Assembly: GCA_001708385.1 (NCBI GenBank)
Contig: CP012388.1
Location: forward strand, 3,906,001-3,970,000
Origin: Flavobacterium psychrophilum
Lineage (GTDB): Bacteria; Bacteroidota; Bacteroidia; Flavobacteriales; Flavobacteriaceae
Length of the DNA stretch: 64,000 nucleotides
Direction of reading: 5' to 3'
Shown here: positions 18,967 to 26,613 of the stretch, in pieces
Layout: each line of letters starts with the position of its first letter
Numbering within the stretch: position 1 is the first letter of the stretch
The notes under the pieces: generated by a model
What the model was told of the DNA's origin: nothing
The model's input: the letters and a program-made list of their open reading frames with translations, nothing else
Databases searched by the model: none
Program-made: the position numbers and the translations under genes

Positions 18967-20092
18967 GGTAACTATAACTTTATGTGGTGATTTGTGTCCG
19001 ACTAAGGACACATTGCCGAATTTCCTAAAGGAAGATTTTCCATCGTTATTTAACGACGTACAGGGAGTATTTGATAACTCAGATTTTTTATTTGGAAATT
19101 TAGAATGTGTATTAACCGATAGTCCAACTCCAATACGTAAAAGCGGCCCGGTATTACATGCGCCGACTTCAACTGTTAAAGCTTTAAAAAAGGCAGGATT
19201 TAATCTTTTAAGCCTGTCAAATAATCATATTAGAGATTGCGGTGAAAGTGGCGTTAAATCTACAATTGCTGCCTGCTTAGATAATGGCATAGCTACATTT
19301 GGTGCCGGAAAAAATATTTATGATTCGAAGAAGCCATACATTAAAGAGGTAAACGGATATAAGATAGGCTTCATCGCTTTTTCCGAGCAGGAATTTAATA
19401 CTGCTACAGAGACCTCTTATGGAGCAGGGTTTTTTGATCCGCTCGATGATCTTGATCTTATTGAGGACACAAAAAATAATGTTGATTATTTGATTGTTAT
19501 TTATCACGGAGGCGCGGAATATTACGAATATCCTAGCCCGCTACTTCAAAAAAAGTGCAGAAAATTTGTTGATAAAGGAGCAGACCTGGTACTATGCCAA
19601 CATAGCCACTGTATTGGAACTTTTGAGGATTATGCCGGAAAAAGAATTCTTTATGGGCAGGGAAACACAGTTTTCGGACACAGAGAAGGGAACGATCAGT
19701 GGAACAGGGGATTGTTAGTGCAAATATTATTTGACGGCACTTTCACACCTACAATAAATTTTGTACCGATAACAGCCAATGATAAAGGTGGTATAACACT
19801 ACTAACTAAAAAAGATACAGCATTACTACTAAGCCAACTAAGTGAAAGGTCGGAAAAGATAAAGGATAAAGCTTTTATTTATTCTGAATGGGAAAAATTT
19901 ATTGCCTTCAAAAGTAAATTATATGTCCCATACTTACTCGGTTTCAATAGGTTGTTTATACATCTCAATCGAATTACAAATAACAGGTTTACAAATCTTT
20001 TTTATAAGAGATCCAGGTTATTAACGACTCATAATATCATCAGGTGCGAGTCTCACAACGAAGTAATACAATCAATCTTAAAAAAATGGTAG
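18956..20092 (+). CDS. CapA-like metallophosphatase-fold polysaccharide protein
   Basis: The 378-residue protein belongs to the PGA_cap/CapA family: ITLCGDLCPT at the start, FLFGNLECVLTD (about 42-53), LLSLSNNHIRDCGESGV (about 83-99), YLIVIYHGGAEYYEYP, and LVLCQHSHCIG with GKRILYGQGNTVFG. The Asp, Asn-His and His-x-His residues fit the binuclear metal site of calcineurin-like phosphatases. In poly-gamma-glutamate systems CapA helps export or assembly, but CapB/CapC are absent here, so it probably modifies or helps export the glycan. No signal peptide is evident. It overlaps the preceding and following genes. Confidence 0.82.
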   Translation: MKSKVTITLCGDLCPTKDTLPNFLKEDFPSLFNDVQGVFDNSDFLFGNLECVLTDSPTPIRKSGPVLHAPTSTVKALKKAGFNLLSLSNNHIRDCGESGVKSTIAACLDNGIATFGAGKNIYDSKKPYIKEVNGYKIGFIAFSEQEFNTATETSYGAGFFDPLDDLDLIEDTKNNVDYLIVIYHGGAEYYEYPSPLLQKKCRKFVDKGADLVLCQHSHCIGTFEDYAGKRILYGQGNTVFGHREGNDQWNRGLLVQILFDGTFTPTINFVPITANDKGGITLLTKKDTALLLSQLSERSEKIKDKAFIYSEWEKFIAFKSKLYVPYLLGFNRLFIHLNRITNNRFTNLFYKRSRLLTTHNIIRCESHNEVIQSILKKW

Positions 20093-21165
20093 CGCATTTT
20101 TTAATATTAATCATTAGTTGTTTCTGCATTTATTACGCTGATAGATATAAGGACAGTTTTTTAGGTACTATTAACCTAATGATTGTTTGTGGAGTACTTA
20201 TAATATTCGGTGGTTTAAGGGATAAAAGTGTTGGTACAGACTCCGGTAATTATGTGAGAATTTACAAATCATATAAAAATCTAGAATTTTTTAAGTTTCC
20301 CAAAACAACAATTGAAAGAGGATTTGTAATACTTCAAAAAATCGGGCATTTAATATCCGATAAATATGTAACGATATTCATGTTGGTTGCCATCGTAAAC
20401 GTAGCAATCTATATGCTTATCATCAGAAAATTTTCATATCACTACCTCATATCAGTTATTGTTTTTATCACGCTGGGCACATATTCAACTTATTTTAATG
20501 CTGCAAGGCAAAGTCTGGCCATCTCCATCTTCGCACTGAGTTTATATTATGTATACCATAAAAAAATTCTGCCATTTTTGATTTTAGTATGCATTGGTTT
20601 TTTCTTTCACCAGTCTATCATCATCCTACTGCCTTTCTATTTCCTCATCAATATTAAATACGATTTAAAAAAATTTATTGCCATACTAATAGGATCGTCA
20701 GTATTATTTGTGCTGGCAGGTAAATACTTGTTAGCAATAGATAACAGCGATTTTAACCGTTATACAGTATATGTAAACAGGGGCGCAACGGGTGGTTATT
20801 TATTGTGCCTTTTTTATACTGTTATATCAGCTTTCTTCATTTATATAAGAGAAGATATGGTTAAGAATAAATTCCCGGCCTTAAAGGAATTTGAATTTTA
20901 TCTGAAGTTATGTCTGTTCTCAACTATCATCTACATCATCGTAGTAATTACAGGCAGTGATGTAAACTTTATTAGGATGACAGTGTATTTCGCTCCAGGT
21001 TACATTTTAATCTGGCCGCTAATATATCTGTACCTAAAAACTAACAAGATTAATACAGGGTTATTTGTATCTGTTTTTATAGTCATGCATACGCTGTTTT
21101 TTTATGTAATGCTCGATAAAATGGCAAATCTGGTTCCTTATAAGTTAAACACTGAAATATTTTAA
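20086..21165 (+). CDS. EpsG-family polysaccharide polymerase (Wzy role)
   Basis: The ATG at 20086 (MVAHFLIL) is preferred over one at 20044, which would place a charged, non-hydrophobic extension before the first membrane helix. The 359-residue product has about 10 membrane helices and the EpsG pattern: GLRDKSVGTDSGNYVRIY near residue 45, then FNAARQSLAISIFALSLYY and GFFFHQSIIILLPFYF. EpsG-type proteins act as the repeat-unit polymerase in Wzx/Wzy pathways. It is the only polymerase candidate in the locus. It overlaps the CapA-like gene by seven bases and is two bases from the next GT2 gene. Confidence 0.82.
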   Translation: MVAHFLILIISCFCIYYADRYKDSFLGTINLMIVCGVLIIFGGLRDKSVGTDSGNYVRIYKSYKNLEFFKFPKTTIERGFVILQKIGHLISDKYVTIFMLVAIVNVAIYMLIIRKFSYHYLISVIVFITLGTYSTYFNAARQSLAISIFALSLYYVYHKKILPFLILVCIGFFFHQSIIILLPFYFLINIKYDLKKFIAILIGSSVLFVLAGKYLLAIDNSDFNRYTVYVNRGATGGYLLCLFYTVISAFFIYIREDMVKNKFPALKEFEFYLKLCLFSTIIYIIVVITGSDVNFIRMTVYFAPGYILIWPLIYLYLKTNKINTGLFVSVFIVMHTLFFYVMLDKMANLVPYKLNTEIF

Positions 21166-21167
21166 TT

Positions 21168-22028
21168 ATGGGGATTACAGTAGCAATACCATTTTACAAT
21201 GTTGAGCAATACCTTTTTGATGCTATACGGTCTGTATTTGCCCAGACATACCTCGAATGGGAACTTATTTTGATAGATGACGGATCTACAGACAGATCAT
21301 TAGAGATTGCGAATTCTATTAACGATCCCAGAGTTCGTGTTATTTCAGATGGGAAAAATAAAAAATTGGCAAGCCGTTTAAACGAGGTTACGAAGCTTGC
21401 TAAATATGAATATATCGCACGTATGGATGCGGATGATTTGATGGTTCCGGAAAGGTTACAAATTCAATACGACATTTTAGTCAACAATCCACAGTACGAT
21501 TTAGTGACATCTGGTATTTATTCAGTTTTAAATGATCTGACCATTGTAGGGAAAAGGGGTAGTGCTTATTTGGGAGCAACTTTCGAAGAAATTATCAGTA
21601 GGAAAAAAGGAATTACACATGCTGCCATATTAGCAAGGAAAAGCTGGTACGAACGAAATAAATATGATGAAAAACTTACCATAGCGCAGGATTTGGAATT
21701 GTGGGTACGCACAAGTCAAAAAAAAGATTTGAAAGTAATTTCCTTGTCCAGCCCTCTATACATATATAGAGAGGAAAATAATATTTTACCTAATAAGCTG
21801 CTTAGGGCATATAGTGTAGAAAAGCAATTAGTAAGAAAATATAAAGGAAGGATAAACAAATATTATATGATTTTATTATTAAAATCATGGGTAGTGAGGT
21901 TCTTAAAAATAGTGAAAGTAGACAGAGACTTCCAACGTAGGCGGAATTTTGTTTTAGGTAGTGAGGAAGTATGTATTTACAAAAACGCGATCGATAAAAT
22001 CAACGAAACTAAAGTGCCACTATTATGA
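21168..22028 (+). CDS. Family 2 glycosyltransferase
   Basis: The 286-residue GT-A enzyme has VAIPFYNVEQYLFDAIRSVF, the donor-binding LIDDGSTDRS (about 35-44) and the metal site ARMDADDLMVPERL (about 84-97). The region DEKLTIAQDLELWVR (about 165-180) carries the ED-like acceptor motif typical of bacterial GT2 proteins. It adds one sugar of the repeat unit; which sugar is unknown. It overlaps the following GT4 gene by four bases (ATGA), so the two are translated together. Confidence 0.88.
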   Translation: MGITVAIPFYNVEQYLFDAIRSVFAQTYLEWELILIDDGSTDRSLEIANSINDPRVRVISDGKNKKLASRLNEVTKLAKYEYIARMDADDLMVPERLQIQYDILVNNPQYDLVTSGIYSVLNDLTIVGKRGSAYLGATFEEIISRKKGITHAAILARKSWYERNKYDEKLTIAQDLELWVRTSQKKDLKVISLSSPLYIYREENNILPNKLLRAYSVEKQLVRKYKGRINKYYMILLLKSWVVRFLKIVKVDRDFQRRRNFVLGSEEVCIYKNAIDKINETKVPLL

Positions 22029-23158
22029 AAAAAAAATTAGTTCTACTTACAACAGTTTCTATGTCGCTGGAATTCTTTAGAGAGCAAATTTCAGAGTTAA
22101 GCAAGATATACGATGTAACACTAGTAAGTTCACCGTCTGAAGAACTCATAGAGATAGCTTCACGGGAAGGAGTGGCATACAAAGCAATAAAAATGAAAAG
22201 AGAAATTTCTTTTTTTCATGATTTAAGATCTTTTATAAAGTTACTATATTACTTCATTACGAGAAAAATTTTTATAATTCATTGTAATACTCCAAAAGCC
22301 TCTTTACTAGGGCTGGTAGCAGGAAAAATAGTGGGAATTCCCAATAGAATTTATTATGTACATGGCCTTCGGTTTGAGGGCGCTTTTGGAATAAAAAGGA
22401 AAATATTAATAGGTTTGGAAATTTTGGGATGCTATTGTGCTACAGAAATTATAGCTGTAAGCTATGGAATTAAAGAAAAAGTTGAAAGGAATTTAACCAA
22501 CAAGAAAGTAATAGTAATAGATAATGGTAGCGCCAATGGAGTGGCAGTCGATGAATTTATAAATTGTTCTTACGATAGTTATCAGATTAAAGAAGGGCTG
22601 GGCATTGAACATGACGATTTTTTATATGGCTATGTTGGGCGTATTGTAAGTGATAAGGGTATTAATGAATTGATATATGCATTTAATGAAATTAACAATA
22701 CAGAAACAAATACAAAGTTACTTTTGGTAGGTTCGTATGAAGATAAATTAGATCCTCTTTTACCCAAAACAAAAAAAATAATTAGCGAAAATACAGCGAT
22801 TATAGAAACAGGTTTTCAGAAAGATGTCAAAAAATACCTTTCAATTATGGACGTATTTGTGTCGCCGTCTTACAGGGAAGGTTTTGGATTATCATTACTT
22901 GAAGCAAATTTAATGGGTAAGCCGGTTATCGCTACCCAAATCACCGGTTATGATGAGATAATAAGAGAGAATATTAATGGTTTTCTTGTTCCCGCAAAAG
23001 ATTCAACGGCCTTATTAAATCGTATGAAATTTGTATTAAACAATAAAAATTTTATCAGGGATATGAAACAGAGTTGTATACAGGAGGTATCAGAAAAATA
23101 TAGTCACAAAAAAGTTATGCAGAGTGCTTTAGGATATTATTCTAAGTTTCTCAGATAA
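22025..23158 (+). CDS. Family 4 glycosyltransferase
   Basis: The 377-residue GT-B enzyme ends the rightward polysaccharide operon. Family features are a N-terminal domain with IIHCNTPKASLLGLVAGKI, the switch to the donor domain at YGYVGRIVSDKGINEL, KLLLVGSYED, and the Glu motif SPSYREGFGLSLLEANLMGKP (split over about 279-299). Enzymes of this kind often start or extend capsular repeat units using UDP- or GDP-sugars. No dedicated initiating phosphoglycosyltransferase (WbaP or PglC type) is seen in the window, so the initiator must lie elsewhere in the genome. The next gene is on the opposite strand. Confidence 0.88.
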   Translation: MKKKLVLLTTVSMSLEFFREQISELSKIYDVTLVSSPSEELIEIASREGVAYKAIKMKREISFFHDLRSFIKLLYYFITRKIFIIHCNTPKASLLGLVAGKIVGIPNRIYYVHGLRFEGAFGIKRKILIGLEILGCYCATEIIAVSYGIKEKVERNLTNKKVIVIDNGSANGVAVDEFINCSYDSYQIKEGLGIEHDDFLYGYVGRIVSDKGINELIYAFNEINNTETNTKLLLVGSYEDKLDPLLPKTKKIISENTAIIETGFQKDVKKYLSIMDVFVSPSYREGFGLSLLEANLMGKPVIATQITGYDEIIRENINGFLVPAKDSTALLNRMKFVLNNKNFIRDMKQSCIQEVSEKYSHKKVMQSALGYYSKFLR

Positions 23159-23254
23159 CAAATTTGGTAGATAATTCTGCTTTTTAGGCATATTGGGTAT
23201 CCCTTCGTTTTAAATTTTTCGGTTGCAATAAATTTATAGACCATACAAATTTCG

Positions 23255-24025
23255 TTAATCCTTGCTAAACCTTTTGCTTTGAATTAAATCATACTGATTT
23301 TCATAATCCGGTATTTCTGTCTTCATTACTTTATCCCAAAATCTAAAGTAGAGGCCATAATTTCCTGTAAACCGGCTATGATGCATATTGTGGTGGACAG
23401 ATGTATTGAGTACATTAAAGAGTTTAGTTTTTCGAAATGATTTTGGCGCTATCTCGTATCCTAAATGACCATATACATTTATCATCAAGCCAACCACGGT
23501 AAACAGTGATATAGATATTACATGCAACGGAAGTATAAAAACCAACACAAGTAAGATAAGGCCTTCAGGGATTGCCTCAAGTATATGGAATGAGTAAGAA
23601 CTCCAGGGAGAGGGATTTGTAGATTTATGATGTGTTACATGCGTGTGTTTGTAAATTTTTTTATGATGGAGTAGCCTGTGCATCCAGTAAAAGTATGTAT
23701 CATGAATAACAAGGCTTAACGCTACACTTATAACAATCCACCATATGGGATATTCACTAATGTCATCGTAAACTAGAGTATACTGTTTTAGCGGCGTATA
23801 TAATATTAAAATGGTAATTATTGAAAATATAAGTGCGCTTTGACTAGAGTGAAGTATTTCCCTGATGATAACTTTCTTTTTAATCATTCTGCTTTGTATC
23901 TTTGAATTTACTAATGCTTTTGATAAAACATAGTATATAAATACAAAAGCTAAACCTGCTATTGCGAAATATCTAATTAACGTTAGCCCAACTATATACA
24001 GTAGGTTTTCGATAATATTGTCCAT
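23255..24025 (-). CDS. Fatty acid hydroxylase/sterol desaturase-family membrane protein
   Basis: The 256-residue membrane protein carries the histidine clusters of the diiron hydroxylase family: HDTYFYWMHRLLHH (His108, 116, 120, 121), HTHVTHH (127-133) and SVHHNMHH (209-216). Hydrophobic segments at about 10-34, 62-80, 94-108 and 152-185 give the usual membrane-embedded scaffold. Members hydroxylate or desaturate lipids, carotenoids or sterols using O2. The lipid acted on here is unknown. It is alone on the minus strand, 62 bases downstream of the Crp-like regulator, and could share its transcript. Confidence 0.88.
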   Translation of the reverse strand: MDNIIENLLYIVGLTLIRYFAIAGLAFVFIYYVLSKALVNSKIQSRMIKKKVIIREILHSSQSALIFSIITILILYTPLKQYTLVYDDISEYPIWWIVISVALSLVIHDTYFYWMHRLLHHKKIYKHTHVTHHKSTNPSPWSSYSFHILEAIPEGLILLVLVFILPLHVISISLFTVVGLMINVYGHLGYEIAPKSFRKTKLFNVLNTSVHHNMHHSRFTGNYGLYFRFWDKVMKTEIPDYENQYDLIQSKRFSKD

Positions 24026-24087
24026 AATTTTAATTTTTAGGCTAAATTATTGAACCTGTAATGTTTAAAAGATAACAAAAGATAATT

Positions 24088-24675
24088 TCACCGCTGAGTG
24101 CTTATTCGCTTCCTTATACGACTAAGAGATACAGGAGTAATGCCGAGCATCGAGGCAATATATTTATCGGGTACGCGGTTTACAATATCAAATTTTTCAG
24201 CAATTAATTTTTTATAGCGCTCTTCAGGATTTAACAGCACAAAGTCTTCAATCATTTGCAATGACGACCCTAGCATAGATAGAATGATCTGGTAGCGCAA
24301 GCTTTCATATTTTGGATTTTCAGACATTATCTTTTCAACCAAAGCATAGTCAATTTCCAAAATTTGGGTCTGTTCCAGTGCCTGATATATGAAATTTGAT
24401 GGTTTGTCAAAAATTATGGAATCATGCGATCCTATAAATTGGTCTTCCCACCGAAGTAACAATGTGGCCTCCTCACCATTTTTTTTTATAGCATATACTC
24501 GCATCAAACCTTTTTTGATATAAGCAAGTTTTTTGTTTATTTGATTTCTTTGAATATATCCTTCTCCGGCTTTTAGATTTTTTTCCGATGCTTTAGAAAA
24601 TAAATCACTCACATCTTCAAAAGGTACATCATTTAATAAATTGGTAAAGAATAAGAGTTTTTCGTTACTTATCAT
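24088..24675 (-). CDS. Crp/Fnr-family transcription regulator
   Basis: The 195-residue protein has a cyclic-nucleotide-binding-type beta barrel (about 20-115; LKAGEGYIQRNQINKKLAYIKKGLMRVY is its first half) and a dimer helix (about 118-150). A short helix-turn-helix closes it (VPDKYIASMLGITPVSLSRIRKRI, about 168-191). This compact form, in which the DNA-binding part lies at the very C-terminus, is common in Bacteroidota. Effector residues for cAMP are not conserved, so the ligand is unknown. It is divergent from the TPR regulator at 24853, with 177 bases between the starts, and upstream of the hydroxylase-family gene, which it may control. Confidence 0.88.
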   Translation of the reverse strand: MISNEKLLFFTNLLNDVPFEDVSDLFSKASEKNLKAGEGYIQRNQINKKLAYIKKGLMRVYAIKKNGEEATLLLRWEDQFIGSHDSIIFDKPSNFIYQALEQTQILEIDYALVEKIMSENPKYESLRYQIILSMLGSSLQMIEDFVLLNPEERYKKLIAEKFDIVNRVPDKYIASMLGITPVSLSRIRKRISTQR

Positions 24676-24817
24676 AATTGACTAATTGTATAGAAATTTA
24701 GGTAAAAAATACGGTTATGAAATTAACAAAAGATAATAATAGGGTCTACTTTATACCAGCAAATTTGTTACAATGCAATAATTACTCGTTTTTTTATAAA
24801 AAATGGATCATTGTTTC

Positions 24818-24825
24818 TATGTTTG
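24818..24825 (+). promoter_or_regulatory. -7 element (TATGTTTG) for the TPR regulator gene
   Basis: TATGTTTG matches TAnnTTTG and lies 27 bases before the ATG at 24853. No TTG is found at the proper distance; the region upstream is a T-run. Confidence 0.35.
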
Positions 24826-24852
24826 TAACAGTTAACCTAATAATAACATAAG

Positions 24853-26430
24853 ATGCGGTTGAAAAATTTTATCTGTCCGGGATTCTTTTTCTATTTTTTT
24901 CTTTTTAGTGTTTACACTTTAAGCGCTCAGAAAAAGATGGACGATTCTGAAAAGCTTATTAGGGCTGGTGTAGTACAGTATAACAAAGGGAACTATATTA
25001 AAACAATCGAATTCCTTACAAAAGCAGTTGTGCTTATTGATAAGAATGATCCTAAAAAGCTTTTTACTGTAAAGAATACCATTGGCATTTGCTATGGTTA
25101 TCTATCAAATTATGGCGAAGCATTGAGTACATATAGCGAAGCCATGAAAATTGCAGAGGACAATAATCTTATTGAAGACCAGATCAATGTCATGTGTAAT
25201 ATAGGTATACTTTATTCCTTAGAATACGATTTTAAAAGTGCCATCGATATATATGAAAAAGCTATAACTACCGCAAATAAAATTGATTCCAATTATTCGA
25301 AAACACTACTTGCTGTAAATATTTCTGACGTATATAATCAGTTGGGCGATTATAAAAAAGCCCAGTTTTATTTAAATTCAGTAAAGAAATTAAAAAAGAC
25401 GAAACAATTTGATCAGCTTTGGAATATAAATTATGCGGAAAGCCTTTTAATTCAAGGCAAGGTTGCCGAATCGTATCGTATTATGAAACAACTTGAATTA
25501 ACCAACCCGGTTGATCTTTCCTGTAGTATTTGTGTAATAGAACTCCTTTCAAAAATATACGACGCTAAAAATGATATCAATATGGCCATTGCCTACGCGA
25601 ATAAGGGAATAGCTAAAGCAACAGATAAAAGCGACAAGCTTAATCTTTATAATCATCTTTCGCTACTATATGCTAAAAAGAAAGAATTTGATAAAGCATT
25701 GAAATACAAAGATTCTGTCATTATGACGAAAGATTTGGTGTCGGTTTCCATTAACAGAGGACTTTTTGAAAGTAATAAAGTAAAGCTTAAAGTACAGGAA
25801 TACCAGGACGAGATTAAGGTGAAAACGGAAAAGCAGCAAAAACTACTATATCTATTTATTAGCTCTTTATTTATAGTAGCAATCGTCTGTTTTTTAATTT
25901 ATCGGGGGTTAAATCATAAGATTGCAAGACAGGAACAGGAAAAAGTTATTGCGGGAAAACAACAGCAAATTATTACATTAGAGCTGGAAGGTTTAAAAAA
26001 TAACGTTGCCGAAAAAAACAGGAAGTTAAGCGCAAAAGCGTTATACCTTTCCGGGCGTAATGAATTAATCGAGGAGGTAATGAATTCGCTTTCCGACATT
26101 CCGGAAGTTATAAAGAATAAACAAGTATTGGATTATGTAAAAACTCTTAAAAGCTATTTGAAGTCTGACGAGGAATGGGATGACTTTATAACGTATTTTG
26201 AGCAGGTCAATCCTGAATTTATAAAAACCCTTACCAGTAACTTTCCGGATCTGAATTCTGCAGACATTCGCTTTTTATGTTACATATATATGAACCTTGA
26301 CGTTAAAGAAATCGGTAACATCTACAATATTACCTATAACGCTGCCGTAAAAAGGCTCCGACGTATAAAGGAAAAGATGAAATTTGATAAGGAAATGTCC
26401 TTTCATGAGTACCTGGTTACACTTCGTTGA
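24853..26430 (+). CDS. TPR-repeat membrane regulator with C-terminal LuxR-like helix-turn-helix
   Basis: The 525-residue protein has a signal peptide (about 1-25), six or so TPR-like helical hairpins (about 35-300, for example YNKGNYIKTIEFLTKAVVL and YGEALSTYSEAMKIAEDN), a membrane helix (about 330-350) and a coiled coil. The cytoplasmic C-terminal region NSADIRFLCYIYMNLDVKEI (about 475-494), followed by KRLRRIKEKM, resembles the LuxR-type helix-turn-helix. This one-protein sensor-regulator layout is common in Flavobacteria. The TPR part would sense a periplasmic partner. It sits just upstream of two T9SS surface-protein genes with about 180 bases between, so it may regulate them; this is inference from position. 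Confidence 0.82.
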   Translation: MRLKNFICPGFFFYFFLFSVYTLSAQKKMDDSEKLIRAGVVQYNKGNYIKTIEFLTKAVVLIDKNDPKKLFTVKNTIGICYGYLSNYGEALSTYSEAMKIAEDNNLIEDQINVMCNIGILYSLEYDFKSAIDIYEKAITTANKIDSNYSKTLLAVNISDVYNQLGDYKKAQFYLNSVKKLKKTKQFDQLWNINYAESLLIQGKVAESYRIMKQLELTNPVDLSCSICVIELLSKIYDAKNDINMAIAYANKGIAKATDKSDKLNLYNHLSLLYAKKKEFDKALKYKDSVIMTKDLVSVSINRGLFESNKVKLKVQEYQDEIKVKTEKQQKLLYLFISSLFIVAIVCFLIYRGLNHKIARQEQEKVIAGKQQQIITLELEGLKNNVAEKNRKLSAKALYLSGRNELIEEVMNSLSDIPEVIKNKQVLDYVKTLKSYLKSDEEWDDFITYFEQVNPEFIKTLTSNFPDLNSADIRFLCYIYMNLDVKEIGNIYNITYNAAVKRLRRIKEKMKFDKEMSFHEYLVTLR

Positions 26431-26613
26431 TTTTCAGGAATATGTGTTTTCATTGATATATGACGGCTATTTATTTCCCACTGTTTGGCTAGTTATTTCC
26501 ATTCTTTTTTATTGTAAATGGACAACTAAAAGCAATATTTGTTGTGAAATCTTAAAACGATTGGGTTAAAGATTTGACCGACAACTTTTGCTAACCATTA
26601 ACTAACTAAACAG

